Shown here: piece after piece, positions 41,095-50,206 of the stretch
Layout of the letters: each line of letters starts with the position of its first letter
Numbering within the stretch: the first letter of the stretch is position 1
Assembly (NCBI RefSeq): GCF_014652275.1
Contig: NZ_BMYM01000001.1
Coordinates: 1 to 64,000 of the forward strand
Length of the DNA: 64,000 bases
Source of the DNA: Parahalioglobus pacificus
Lineage (GTDB): Bacteria > Pseudomonadota > Gammaproteobacteria > Pseudomonadales > Halieaceae
Direction of reading: 5' to 3'
The notes under the pieces: model-generated
Database searches by the model: none
What the model saw: only the letters and a program-made list of their open reading frames with translations
What the model was told of the DNA's origin: nothing
Made by a program: the position numbers and the translations under genes

Positions 41095-42498
41095 GTGAAA
41101 TCTCTAGCGTGTTGGACGTTGGCTGTACTCTCGTTGTGTGCAGGCGCCGCACCCGCCCAATCGGCTGACCTGGTTGTCTACGGTGACTACGTTCTGACTA
41201 TGGTGCCCGACGAGCCGGTGCTGGAAAACGGCGCAGTTGTTGTTCGCGACGGCGCCATTATTGCTGTGGGCTCGCGCCAGACCATCGATGAGCAGTACAT
41301 TGGCGCTGAGGCGATAGCCGGCACTCACCGGGTGGTGATGCCGGGGTTGGTTAACGGCCATACCCACACCGCCATGACTCTCTTTCGGGGCATGGTGGAT
41401 GATCTGGATTTAATGACCTGGCTGAACAAATACGTTTTTCCCATGGAAGGACGTTTTGTGACACCGGAGTTCGTGCGCATCGGCACCGAGCTGGCCTGTT
41501 GGGAGATGATCCGTGGCGGCACAACCAGCTTTGTTGATATGTATTTCTACCCCGATGATATCGCGAGGGTTGTCGATCGCTGCGGGCTTCGTGCCGTGGT
41601 GGCCTCCCCGCATATCGATTACCCCAGCCCGGGTTTCAGTGGCTGGGATGACTCCTTTGCTGCTGCCGTTGACTTTGTGAAGCGCTGGCAGGGCAAGCAT
41701 CCGCGAATCACACCAGCCTTTGCGCCCCATGCGCCTTATACCGTATCGCCAGACCACCTCAGGGCAACGGTCGAAAAGGCCGCTGAGCTGGATGCAATCG
41801 TCTCCATGCATCTGGCAGAGGCACCCTCGGAGTCTGCCTACATTGCCGAGAACTTCGCAACGACACCTGTGCGACACGTGCAGGGGTTGGGGCTTTACAA
41901 CCAGCGCCTGATTGCCGCCCACATGGTGCAATTGGACCCTAACGACATCGCTCTCACCGCAGCTTCCGGTGTGGGTGCGATCCATAATCCCACCTCAAAC
42001 ATGAAGCTTGGCGCGGGTATCTCGCCGGTGCCGGCTATGCTGAACGCAGGGGTAAACGTGGGGCTGGGCACGGACGGTGCGGCTTCCAATAACGACCTGG
42101 ATCTGTGGGAGGAAGTGCGGCTGGCCGCGCTGCTGCATAAGGTGCAAACCGGTGATCCCACGGCCGTACCCGCGTTGCAAGCGCTGACAATGGCCACCCG
42201 TATGGGCGCGGTTGCTGCGCGGCTCGGTGACAAGGTGGGCCAACTCAAACCGGGAATGCGTGCAGACCTGATTCAAGTGCAGTTGAACAAGACCCGGCAA
42301 CTGCCGTTATATGACGTAGTTTCCCACCTGGTCTACGTGACGGATAGTAGCGACGTAGTGACGACAGTGGTTGATGGCAAGCTGTTGATGCGCGACCGTG
42401 AAGTGCTCACCATCGATGAGGCCGCGTTGCGCGCCTCGGTGGCCCGGAAGAGCGATGAGATACGCTCGGCCCTGGCAGCCACGGATGACGCCTCGTGA
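41095..42498 (+). CDS. Exported amidohydrolase, MTA/SAH deaminase-like
   Basis: The 467-residue protein belongs to the TRZ/ATZ-MtaD branch of amidohydrolases, which deaminates 5'-methylthioadenosine, S-adenosylhomocysteine, adenosine or guanine. Metal ligands are visible as NGHTHTAMTLFRGMVDDL, MHLAEAPSES and GLGTDGAASNND, and APHAPYTVS is present. It has a signal peptide (MKSLACWTLAVLSLCAGAAPAQS), unusual for this mostly cytoplasmic family, so it probably works in the periplasm. GTG 41095 has GGGAG upstream. It faces away from the TonB receptor gene and overlaps the next gene if that begins at GTG 42495. Confidence 0.87.
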   Translation: MKSLACWTLAVLSLCAGAAPAQSADLVVYGDYVLTMVPDEPVLENGAVVVRDGAIIAVGSRQTIDEQYIGAEAIAGTHRVVMPGLVNGHTHTAMTLFRGMVDDLDLMTWLNKYVFPMEGRFVTPEFVRIGTELACWEMIRGGTTSFVDMYFYPDDIARVVDRCGLRAVVASPHIDYPSPGFSGWDDSFAAAVDFVKRWQGKHPRITPAFAPHAPYTVSPDHLRATVEKAAELDAIVSMHLAEAPSESAYIAENFATTPVRHVQGLGLYNQRLIAAHMVQLDPNDIALTAASGVGAIHNPTSNMKLGAGISPVPAMLNAGVNVGLGTDGAASNNDLDLWEEVRLAALLHKVQTGDPTAVPALQALTMATRMGAVAARLGDKVGQLKPGMRADLIQVQLNKTRQLPLYDVVSHLVYVTDSSDVVTTVVDGKLLMRDREVLTIDEAALRASVARKSDEIRSALAATDDAS

Positions 42499-42560
42499 AG
42501 CGCCTCTTATCGACGATAGTGATGCTATCGATTGCCCCTGTAGTTATTGGAGATGCGGCA

Positions 42561-43058
42561 ATGAACACGCCCTCGAAACAGACCATCATCGAATCACTGG
42601 GGCTTGAGGCACACGTCGAGGGCGGCTACTTCAAGCGCACCTTTCAGGCGGATCACCGGCAGCGCATAGCCACCGCTGAGGGTGAGCGTTTCATCATGAC
42701 CTCTATTTTTTACCTCCTGACCGAGGAAGCGCCGATAGGCCATTGGCACCTGAATCGCTCAGACATCGTGCACTACTTTCACCTGGGCAGCCCGATCACC
42801 TATTACCTGATCCACCCGGACGGCCAACTGGAGACAGTGGTCATGGGCGCGGACATTGCCGCAGGGCAAAAACTGCAACTGACGGTACGTGGTGGTACCT
42901 GGAAGGCCTCTCACCTGGAGGCGGGCGTCTATGGGCTGATCAGTGAAGCCGTCGCGCCAGGCTTTGAATACGAAGACATGACCTTGGGCACACGCGCAAC
43001 ACTGCTCTCAGACTTTCCGCAGCACGCTGATCCCATAATGGCCTTTACGAGAGACTGA
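42561..43058 (+). CDS. Cupin-fold protein, DUF985 family
   Basis: The 165-residue protein (from ATG 42561) has the DUF985 cupin pattern: IIESLGLEAHVEGGYFKRTF, SIFYLLTEEAPIGHWHLNRSDIVHYFHLG and GTWKASHLEAGVYGLISEAVAPGFEYEDM. The fold often binds a metal or a sugar-like ligand; function is unknown. GGAG lies upstream of ATG 42561. An alternative GTG at 42495, overlapping the deaminase stop as GTGA, would add 22 residues that look like a signal peptide (KRLLSTIVMLSIAPVVIGDAA). If used, the protein would be periplasmic like its neighbour. Confidence 0.85.
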   Translation: MNTPSKQTIIESLGLEAHVEGGYFKRTFQADHRQRIATAEGERFIMTSIFYLLTEEAPIGHWHLNRSDIVHYFHLGSPITYYLIHPDGQLETVVMGADIAAGQKLQLTVRGGTWKASHLEAGVYGLISEAVAPGFEYEDMTLGTRATLLSDFPQHADPIMAFTRD

Positions 43059-43059
43059 G

Positions 43060-43629
43060 CTATCGCTTCAGATGTTGGCCAAGCTCGGTCATGATGCTGG
43101 CCAGCTCGGGTTTGTTGTCCGCAATTTCCTGTGTCGTTAGCCCATTCAGCTCATGGGGGAACACCAGCCATTCGTTGGTTTCGTGAACGTAGTAGTCTGG
43201 CACGCGATGAGTCTTGTTATTGGCGGGCTTAAAGTAGGGAGTCGCAATACGGATGTCGGGAGAGTTTTTCTTGCAGGCGGCACGTAGATCGGTGATTACT
43301 TGGTCGATGGACAGGCCAGTATCGTGCACGTCATCCACAATCAGCAACGAGTGCTCCGACTCCAGGCGTTTAATCAGGTAATTGAGGCCGTGCACCAGTA
43401 CATGGCGATTACGCTCTCCTATGCCGGTGTAAGAACTGGTACGAATGGCAATGTGGTCAGCTTTAACACCCACCACGTCCAGTAACTCCTGTACGGCGAT
43501 CCCCACTGGCGCGCCCCCGCGCCAAACCCCAACGATATAGTCCGGACGAAATCCGCTTTCAAAAATCTGCCAGGCCAACCGGTAGGAGTCCTCAAGGAGT
43601 TGCGATGCGCTTATGTAGTGCTTGTCCAT
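43060..43629 (-). CDS. Phosphoribosyltransferase, purine (hypoxanthine/xanthine) type
   Basis: The 189-residue type I phosphoribosyltransferase has the PRPP loop LLIVDDVHDTGLSID and the early segment DYIVGVWRGGAPVGIAVQELL. The region with KADHIAIRTSSYTGIGER is typical of hypoxanthine/xanthine-guanine enzymes. It converts a free purine base and PRPP into a nucleotide in the cytoplasm. ATG 43629 is preferred; an upstream frame adds 13 unlikely residues. The gene ends one base from the DUF985 gene and is divergent from the purine permease gene at 43748. The two together form a base-uptake and salvage pair. Confidence 0.88.
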   Translation of the reverse strand: MDKHYISASQLLEDSYRLAWQIFESGFRPDYIVGVWRGGAPVGIAVQELLDVVGVKADHIAIRTSSYTGIGERNRHVLVHGLNYLIKRLESEHSLLIVDDVHDTGLSIDQVITDLRAACKKNSPDIRIATPYFKPANNKTHRVPDYYVHETNEWLVFPHELNGLTTQEIADNKPELASIMTELGQHLKR

Positions 43630-43747
43630 GCGTACTGTGTTCCTGCAGTAGAGCGCAAAGCCTAGCATAGGCCGCTGTGGCCTGTGGTAGCGCCTGTATG
43701 CATTGCGTAGACTGCGGGTTTAGCAGGCGGCAGACCGGGTAGGGACT

Positions 43748-45067
43748 ATGGCGGAAAATATCGCAGGGCAGCAGGGTGCCATTTCGCGCTATTTCAGGCT
43801 TGCAGAACACGGAACCACGGTGCGAACGGAATTGGTGGCGGGGGCGACAACCTTCGTCACCATGGCGTACATCATCTTCGTGAACCCGCAGATTATGGCT
43901 GCCGCCGGCATGGACGAGCAGGCCAGCTTCGTCGCGACCTGTCTCGCCTCCGCGCTTGCTTGCCTGATCATGGGTCTCTACGCCAACTGGCCTGTGGGCT
44001 TGGCGCCTGGCATGGGGTTGAACGCGTTTTTCACCTACGCGGTTGTGGGCGAGATGGGGTATAGCTGGGAAGTGGCGCTGGGCGCTGTTTTTCTCGCGGG
44101 TGTTTTGTTCGTCATTATGAGTGTCACGCGATTACGGCGCTGGATGCTCGACAGTATTCCCCTGGACATGCGTATTGCCATGGGCGCGGGTGTCGGTTTG
44201 TTCATCGGTTTTATCGGGCTAAAGAGCGGAGGCATTGTTGTCGCCAGCGACGCGACCTTCCTGACGCTGGGTGACCTCACATCGCCGGAGCCACTGCTCG
44301 CCTGTATCGGCTTTCTGCTGATCGCCATCCTCTCAATTCGTCAGGTACCCGGTGCAATCATCGCCGGTATTCTGATGGTGACTATAGTTGCACTCCTTAC
44401 CGGCCTGGTGAATTTCAATGGAGTGGTATCAGCACCGCCAAGCATAGCCCCTACGTTTATGAAGCTCGATATTGCCGGAGCACAGGATGTGGCAATGGTT
44501 AGCGTGGTGATTGCCTTCCTTTTCGTGAATCTTTTCGACACAGCGGGCACCTTGCTGGGTGTGGCCAGTCGTGCCCACCTGGTGAATGCGGACGGAAGCA
44601 TCAAGAATATGGATCGCGCACTGAAGGCCGACAGTACCGCCAGCGTGCTGGGGGCGTTTCTTGGCTGTTCTCCCGTGACCAGCTATTTAGAAAGTGCCGC
44701 GGGTGCCGAGGCCGGCGGACGTACAGGGCTGACAGCCGTGACGGTGGGTGGATTGTTTCTGCTGGCCATTTTTTTCGCGCCGCTCGCGGGCATGGTGCCA
44801 GCGTATGCCACTGCCGGCGCGCTGATCTATGTGGCGGTGTTGATGTTGACGGGCATGCAGGGACTGGCGTGGTCAGATATGACCGAGGCGGCACCGGCGC
44901 TGATTACCATCGTGATGATTCCGCTGACGTTCTCCATTGCAAACGGCATTGCCCTGGGCTTTATCAGCTATGTCGCCATCAAGCTGTTTGTCGGTAGACG
45001 CAGCGATATCTCGTTGGGCGCCTGGTTTCTCGCGATCATTTTTCTACTCAAGTTCGCGTTCATCTAG
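43748..45067 (+). CDS. NCS2 purine permease, AzgA-like
   Basis: The 439-residue inner-membrane transporter has about 12-14 hydrophobic segments. The AzgA-like start (FRLAEHGTTVRTELVAGATTFVTMAYIIFVNPQIM), GLAPGMGLNAFFTYAVV and SPVTSYLESAAGAEAGGRTGLTAV match the guanine/hypoxanthine/adenine permease branch of the NCS2 family. It should import purine bases with protons. Divergence from the phosphoribosyltransferase gene fits a shared regulator. Confidence 0.92.
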   Translation: MAENIAGQQGAISRYFRLAEHGTTVRTELVAGATTFVTMAYIIFVNPQIMAAAGMDEQASFVATCLASALACLIMGLYANWPVGLAPGMGLNAFFTYAVVGEMGYSWEVALGAVFLAGVLFVIMSVTRLRRWMLDSIPLDMRIAMGAGVGLFIGFIGLKSGGIVVASDATFLTLGDLTSPEPLLACIGFLLIAILSIRQVPGAIIAGILMVTIVALLTGLVNFNGVVSAPPSIAPTFMKLDIAGAQDVAMVSVVIAFLFVNLFDTAGTLLGVASRAHLVNADGSIKNMDRALKADSTASVLGAFLGCSPVTSYLESAAGAEAGGRTGLTAVTVGGLFLLAIFFAPLAGMVPAYATAGALIYVAVLMLTGMQGLAWSDMTEAAPALITIVMIPLTFSIANGIALGFISYVAIKLFVGRRSDISLGAWFLAIIFLLKFAFI

Positions 45068-45188
45068 GGCATTAGCACTTGGCCCGATTGCCCTGGGTGA
45101 TATCCCTGAATACCGATATTCGCGTTCCCTGAGCAGTGACGGCTCAGGTATAATCTCGCGCCCCTAATACCTGCGCCTGGAGCGCAAT

Positions 45189-46628
45189 ATGAAGCCCAAA
45201 CAGTACCCTCAACAGCCCGCACACCTGTGGGAGCATTTCTATCAGATCACGCAGATTCCCCGACCCTCGAAGGCCGAGGCCGCGATTAAGCAGTACGTGA
45301 TTGGTCAGGCAGAAGCCAGCGGTGCGGCCTGGGAGGAAGATGCAGAGGGAAATCTGGTCGTCCGGGTGCCTGCCAGCGCCGGCCGCGATCACCAGAGCCC
45401 GGTGATCATTCAAAATCACCTGGACATGGTGACGGTCAAGACAGACGACAAGGATCATAACTTCAACACCGACGCGCTGGACCTCGAAGTTGTAGACGGT
45501 TGGCTGAAGGCCGACAGAACCACCTTGGGTGCGGATAACGGCGTTGGTTGTGCTGCCGCCCTGGCGGTGATGACGGACACGTCAGTGAGCCGGCCCCCGC
45601 TGGAGTTGCTGTTTACCGTTGATGAAGAAACCGGCCTTGGTGGTGCACTCAATCTCGATGCGAGCCTGCTCAGCGGCAAACGCATGCTGAATCTCGATAC
45701 CGAGGACTGGAATGAGTTGTACGTGGGCTGCGCAGGCGGTGGCGGCTGGACTTTCACACGGGATTTCCAGGCTGTTTCGCCGGGAGACGAGCAGTTCTGG
45801 AAGCTGTCACTCAAGGGTCTCGCCGGTGGGCACTCCGGCATTCAGATTCACGAACAGTTGGGCAATGCCATCAAATTGCTCGCGCAGTTGATGCTGGATC
45901 TCGGTGGCGCGCGCCTGCTGAGCCTGGATGCGGGTATCGCGCACAATGTGATACCGCGAGAAGGCTCGGCGGTTATTGCATTGCCAGTGGGCGCAGAATC
46001 ACAACTGCGCGAACGCGTAGAGACTTTAACGCAGCAGTGGTTGGGCTTTCTGCCAGAGGCAGACCATGCCCTTAGCCTGACCGCAGAGCCAGACGAGCAA
46101 ACGGCCGGGCTAAGCCGTGAAGATACGCTGACTGTGTTGGGGTTGTTGGCAGCCTTTCCGCATGGCGTACAGTCCTACAACTTGAAGCAGCCCGCCGACC
46201 TGCCGGATATCAGTATTAACCTGGCCGTTTGCCGCGTACAGGCAGGTGCACTGTTCTTGGAATCGAGTTTCCGATTCTTTAATTACGACCAGAGCCTGCC
46301 ATTGCAGCAATCCGTGATGGGCCTCGCCGCCGCGTTTGATCTGCACGTAGAGCCGGAAGCCGGCTACCCCGGGTGGCAACCCGACTTTGAAAGCGCCCTG
46401 CTGGCAAAGGGGGTGGCACTGCACGAAAACCTGTTTGGCTATACGCCTGAGATAAAGGCGATTCACGCGGGGCTGGAATGCGGAATCTTGAAGAGCAAAA
46501 AACCCGACTGCGACATTCTGTCTTTTGGGCCGACGATCCGTGGCGCGCACTCGCCCACTGAGCGTCTTGAGATCGCAACCGTGACGCCCTTTTGGGAATA
46601 CCTCAAGGCCATGCTGGCCACTCTGTAG
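45189..46628 (+). CDS. pepD: Aminoacyl-histidine dipeptidase
   Basis: PepD (479 residues) is an M20-family zinc dipeptidase that cleaves Xaa-His and other dipeptides. Metal-binding stretches are IQNHLDMVTVK, TLGADNGVGCAAAL and LFTVDEETGLGGA, and the C-terminal His is in RGAHSPTERLEI. Length matches E. coli PepD (485). It precedes the aminotransferase gene by 17 bases, and the two may share a transcript. Confidence 0.95.
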   Translation: MKPKQYPQQPAHLWEHFYQITQIPRPSKAEAAIKQYVIGQAEASGAAWEEDAEGNLVVRVPASAGRDHQSPVIIQNHLDMVTVKTDDKDHNFNTDALDLEVVDGWLKADRTTLGADNGVGCAAALAVMTDTSVSRPPLELLFTVDEETGLGGALNLDASLLSGKRMLNLDTEDWNELYVGCAGGGGWTFTRDFQAVSPGDEQFWKLSLKGLAGGHSGIQIHEQLGNAIKLLAQLMLDLGGARLLSLDAGIAHNVIPREGSAVIALPVGAESQLRERVETLTQQWLGFLPEADHALSLTAEPDEQTAGLSREDTLTVLGLLAAFPHGVQSYNLKQPADLPDISINLAVCRVQAGALFLESSFRFFNYDQSLPLQQSVMGLAAAFDLHVEPEAGYPGWQPDFESALLAKGVALHENLFGYTPEIKAIHAGLECGILKSKKPDCDILSFGPTIRGAHSPTERLEIATVTPFWEYLKAMLATL

Positions 46629-46645
46629 TAGAAGAGGAAACAAAC

Positions 46646-47833
46646 ATGCTGCAATCACTGGAAAAACTGCCACCCGATCCTATTTTGGGGCTCGCGGCCG
46701 CTGCCCGCGCTGACGCAAACCCCGACAAGGTAGATCTCACCGTCGGCATCTATATGGACGAGACCGGGGTGTGTCCGGTGTTCGAAGCGGTGCAGCGTGC
46801 CCAGGGAATGCTGGTAGAGGAGGAGGTATCCAAAGCCTACCTGCCACCCGTTGGCCCCGAGGCTTTTAACACGGGCATGCGTGCATTGGTGTTCGGTGCG
46901 CAGCACCCTGCGCTGCGCGATGGTCGTATCTCCAGTATTGCTGCCCCCGGTGGCTGCGGTGCATTGCGCATCGGCGCAGAAATCATCAATGCGGCAACCC
47001 CCGGTGCCCGGGTATGGGTCTCCGACCCGACCTGGCCGGTGCATATTCCGTTGCTGGGCAGTGTTGGCCTTCAGTTCGAAACCTATCGCTACTACGACCC
47101 ACAGAGTCATGGCGTGAACTTCGAGGCGATGCGAGATGATCTCAAGCAGGCCAAATCCGGCGATATTGTGCTGCTGCATGGCTGCTGTCATAACCCCTGC
47201 GGTGCAGACCTGACTCTGGCCCAGTGGGCAGAGATTGCAGACATGGCAGAGCATCAGGGGTTTACGCCCTTCATTGATATTGCCTATCAGGGACTGGGGG
47301 AGAGTCTTGATGCGGATGCTGCGGGCCTGAGACTGTTGTCGGAAAGGCTGCCGGAGATGATCGTTGCGGCGTCCTGCTCCAAGAACATGGGGCTCTACCG
47401 CGAGCGCACCGGGGTCACTCTGTTCCTGGGCCACGATGCCGAGAATGCCGATGCGCTGGTGTCTCAGGCGGCAGTTGCCGCGCGGCGGGTGTACTCCATG
47501 CCGCCCGCACACGGGGCGCTGATTGCTGGCCGTATCCTGGAAGATGCGACACTGACTGCGAACTGGCAGCAAGAGCTTGCGAGTATGTGCGAACGGATTA
47601 ACGGTTTGCGCACCCAGCTGGTGGCCGGGCTTGCCCAGGTAACGGACAGGGATTTCAGTTTTATTGAGCGAGAGAACGGCATGTTCTCGTTTCTGGGGCT
47701 GTCCCGCGAGCAGGCGGTGGCACTGCGGGAACAGCACTCGGTATACATGCTGGATTCGTCTCGCATCAATGTGGCAGGCATTAACGCCGGCAACATCGAC
47801 GCACTGGTTCAGGCGGTCGCTAAAGTCCTATAG
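46646..47833 (+). CDS. Aromatic/aspartate aminotransferase (AspC/TyrB family)
   Basis: The 395-residue fold-type I aminotransferase shows DLTVGIYMDETGVCPVFEAVQ, YLPPVGPEAF, HGCCHNPCGADLTLAQW and the PLP lysine in SCSKNMGLYRERTGV. These are hallmarks of the AspC/TyrB group. It transfers amino groups between dicarboxylic or aromatic amino acids and 2-oxoglutarate. Some residues differ from E. coli AspC and TyrB, so specificity is unclear. ATG 46646 has GAGGAA upstream and follows pepD closely. Confidence 0.92.
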   Translation: MLQSLEKLPPDPILGLAAAARADANPDKVDLTVGIYMDETGVCPVFEAVQRAQGMLVEEEVSKAYLPPVGPEAFNTGMRALVFGAQHPALRDGRISSIAAPGGCGALRIGAEIINAATPGARVWVSDPTWPVHIPLLGSVGLQFETYRYYDPQSHGVNFEAMRDDLKQAKSGDIVLLHGCCHNPCGADLTLAQWAEIADMAEHQGFTPFIDIAYQGLGESLDADAAGLRLLSERLPEMIVAASCSKNMGLYRERTGVTLFLGHDAENADALVSQAAVAARRVYSMPPAHGALIAGRILEDATLTANWQQELASMCERINGLRTQLVAGLAQVTDRDFSFIERENGMFSFLGLSREQAVALREQHSVYMLDSSRINVAGINAGNIDALVQAVAKVL

Positions 47834-47863
47834 TCTCGGTTGAGCCGCGCTGGGGTTGGATTT

Positions 47864-49780
47864 TTAGGCTAGGTCTTCCAGTTCGGTCCAGCGCTCCAGC
47901 GCCTTTTCCAGTTCCGAGGCCACCTCGCTGAGAGCATCAAGCTGACCCTGTACTTCGGTGTGGGGGCGTTGGTAGAAATCCGGCGCCGCGGTCTCAGCTT
48001 CCAGCGCTGCCTGCTTTTCTTCCAGTGACTCGATCAAGCCCGGCAGAGATTCCAGCTCCCGTTTCTCCTTATAGCTGAGCTTTCGAGTCTGGGGTGTAGT
48101 GATCGTCGATGGCGCAGCTTGATTGCTAGCCTCCTGCATGAGCGGCTCTGAATGGGAGCTCCTTTTCTGCGTTGCGCTCGCCGTCAGCGGCTCTAACTTG
48201 CCGCCGCGGGCTTCCCAGTCGCTGAAGCCGCCCGCCTGCTCGCTGATGCGGCCATTGCCTTCCATCACCAGAAGGCTGGTGACAACATTGTCCATAAAGT
48301 CCCGGTCGTGACTCACCAATAACAGCGTGCCTTCGAAAGCGAGAAGGATCTCCTCCAGCAGTTCCAGCGTTTCTATGTCCAGATCATTGGTGGGTTCGTC
48401 CAGAACCAGAAGGTTGGCGGGTTTTGAGAACAGGTGAGCCAGTACTGCCCGATTGCGTTCGCCCCCACTCAGTGCCTTAACCGGGGTTCGCACTCGTTCC
48501 GGTGTAAACAGAAAGTCGCCCAGGTAGGAGATGGCATGCTTTTGCTTACCGCCAATGTCGATGAATTCTCGCCCACCACAGACGTTATCAATCAGATTTT
48601 TCTCCGGGTCCAACTGGCCGCGTAGCTGATCGGAATAGGCAATTTCCAGCTTACTTCCCAGCGTTACATGTCCGCCATCGGGTGCGATTTCCCCTAGCAA
48701 CAGCTTAACTAGGCTGGATTTTCCAGCACCGTTAGGGCCAACAATGCCGACACGGTCGCCGCGCTGGATGATGGTTGAGAGCTGGCGTGTGATGACTGTG
48801 TCACCGAAAGCCAGAGACACGTCCTCAAGCTCCGCCACAATTTTCCCCGAGCGATCGGCCGTCTCGATGGTGAAGTCGGCTCTGCCAACCGCGGTCCGTC
48901 TTTGGCTGCGTTCTTCGCGCATGGCTTTGAGCGCGCGCACGCGCCCTTCGTTGCGGGTTCGCCGGGCTTTAATGCCCTGTCGAATCCAGACTTCTTCTTC
49001 CGCAAGGCGCTTGTCGAACAGCGCATCAGCCTTCGCCTGCGCCTCTAACTGTTGCTCTCGGAACTGCAGAAAACCGCGGTAGTCCCCGCGCCATTGCATC
49101 AGGTGGCCGCGATCCAGCTCGCAAATACTGGTGGCTACGTTCTGAAGGAAACGCCTGTCGTGTGTGATGAGTATGATGGCCCCGGGGAAGCGCTGGAGTT
49201 GCTGCTCCAGCCATTCAATCGCGGGCAAATCCAGGTGGTTTGTGGGCTCGTCCAACAACAGCAGTTCCGGATCACTGACCAGTGCCCGTGCCAATGCAAC
49301 CCTTCTACGCCATCCGCCCGACAGTGAAGCCAGGGGCACATCGCCGTCCAGTTCGAGTTGGCTCAGCAGGGTTTCTACCCGCGTTTGTAGCTGCCAGCCG
49401 TCCGCCGCCTCAAGCTCAGTCTGGACACGCTCTAACGCTGCAAGGTCGGCGTTGGCCCCTGCCTGAATCAGGTGATGATAGTCGCTGATCAGTTTTCCCA
49501 CGCCAGCGAGTCCGTCTGCCACCGCATCGTACACAGTGGTGTCGTTGGCCAGCGGAAGTTCCTGTTCCAGCCGTGATACTCGAGTGCCGGGTTTCAACCA
49601 GCGTTCGCCGCTGTCCATCCCGATGTCGCCCGTAAGCAGCTTGAGCAGGGTGGTCTTACCCGCACCATTGCGCCCCAACAACCCCAGCCTGTCACCTGGC
49701 TCTATAACGAGGTCGACATGATCGAGTATGACGTGTGTGCCGAAGTGAAGCTCAGCAGATTTGAGTTGAAGCAAAGGCAT
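47864..49780 (-). CDS. uup: ABC-F ATPase Uup
   Basis: Uup (638 residues) is a soluble ABC-F protein with two ATPase domains. Walker A motifs are GRNGAGKTTLL and GPNGAGKSSLV, ABC signatures LSGGWRRRVALARAL and LSGGERNRAVLAHLF, and Walker B LLLLDEPTNHLD and LLVLDEPTNDLD. The C-terminal segment (KLSYKEKRELESLPGLIESLEEKQAALEAE) is the coiled-coil that binds DNA or ribosomes in Uup. It affects ribosome function and transposon excision. It stands alone, between convergent and same-strand neighbours. Confidence 0.95.
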   Translation of the reverse strand: MPLLQLKSAELHFGTHVILDHVDLVIEPGDRLGLLGRNGAGKTTLLKLLTGDIGMDSGERWLKPGTRVSRLEQELPLANDTTVYDAVADGLAGVGKLISDYHHLIQAGANADLAALERVQTELEAADGWQLQTRVETLLSQLELDGDVPLASLSGGWRRRVALARALVSDPELLLLDEPTNHLDLPAIEWLEQQLQRFPGAIILITHDRRFLQNVATSICELDRGHLMQWRGDYRGFLQFREQQLEAQAKADALFDKRLAEEEVWIRQGIKARRTRNEGRVRALKAMREERSQRRTAVGRADFTIETADRSGKIVAELEDVSLAFGDTVITRQLSTIIQRGDRVGIVGPNGAGKSSLVKLLLGEIAPDGGHVTLGSKLEIAYSDQLRGQLDPEKNLIDNVCGGREFIDIGGKQKHAISYLGDFLFTPERVRTPVKALSGGERNRAVLAHLFSKPANLLVLDEPTNDLDIETLELLEEILLAFEGTLLLVSHDRDFMDNVVTSLLVMEGNGRISEQAGGFSDWEARGGKLEPLTASATQKRSSHSEPLMQEASNQAAPSTITTPQTRKLSYKEKRELESLPGLIESLEEKQAALEAETAAPDFYQRPHTEVQGQLDALSEVASELEKALERWTELEDLA

Positions 49781-50206
49781 TAGGTGGAACCGCCGCGGAG
49801 ATGGCGCGCATTGTACGCGGCACCTGCATCAGGGCCAACGGGCTTTAAGTCTCGGCGCGATTTGATAGTGGCTCATGGCGCTGCAGGCTCATATTAAGGA
49901 TGCCGCGATAAACCTGTAAATAGTCAGCTCTGGTCGATGCTTGTTGTCGGACAACGGCCGGTCGGTGTCGCAGTACACTAATACCATTCTTACCATAGGG
50001 GCCAGCCGCGTCAGCCATACTTTGACATACAGGGTAGACACGCCCCGGGCGACGCTGCCTGAAGCCCGTGGCGAACATTTAATACGGGGTAGGGCCGTGG
50101 CTATCTGGGCGGACATGTCCAGATCTGATCGAATAAAGACGTCAAACACGCCAAAAAGAAAGAACACCAGTGGCGGTAAGCTGAGGTTGTCGAGAAATAC
50201 CGTGGG
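49781..50206. other. Gap without a recognised gene
   Basis: This 426-base interval lies between uup and purE on the minus strand. Short frames exist on both strands (49845-50078 and 49889-50167 minus; 49941-50210 plus), but none has a recognisable domain or a good start. The base composition is like the rest of the window. A decayed gene or an RNA cannot be excluded. Confidence 0.4.

Noticed and set aside
46655-47737. 360-codon minus-strand frame opposite the AspC/TyrB-type aminotransferase gene
   Set aside because: The plus-strand gene has all catalytic motifs; the antisense frame has none.
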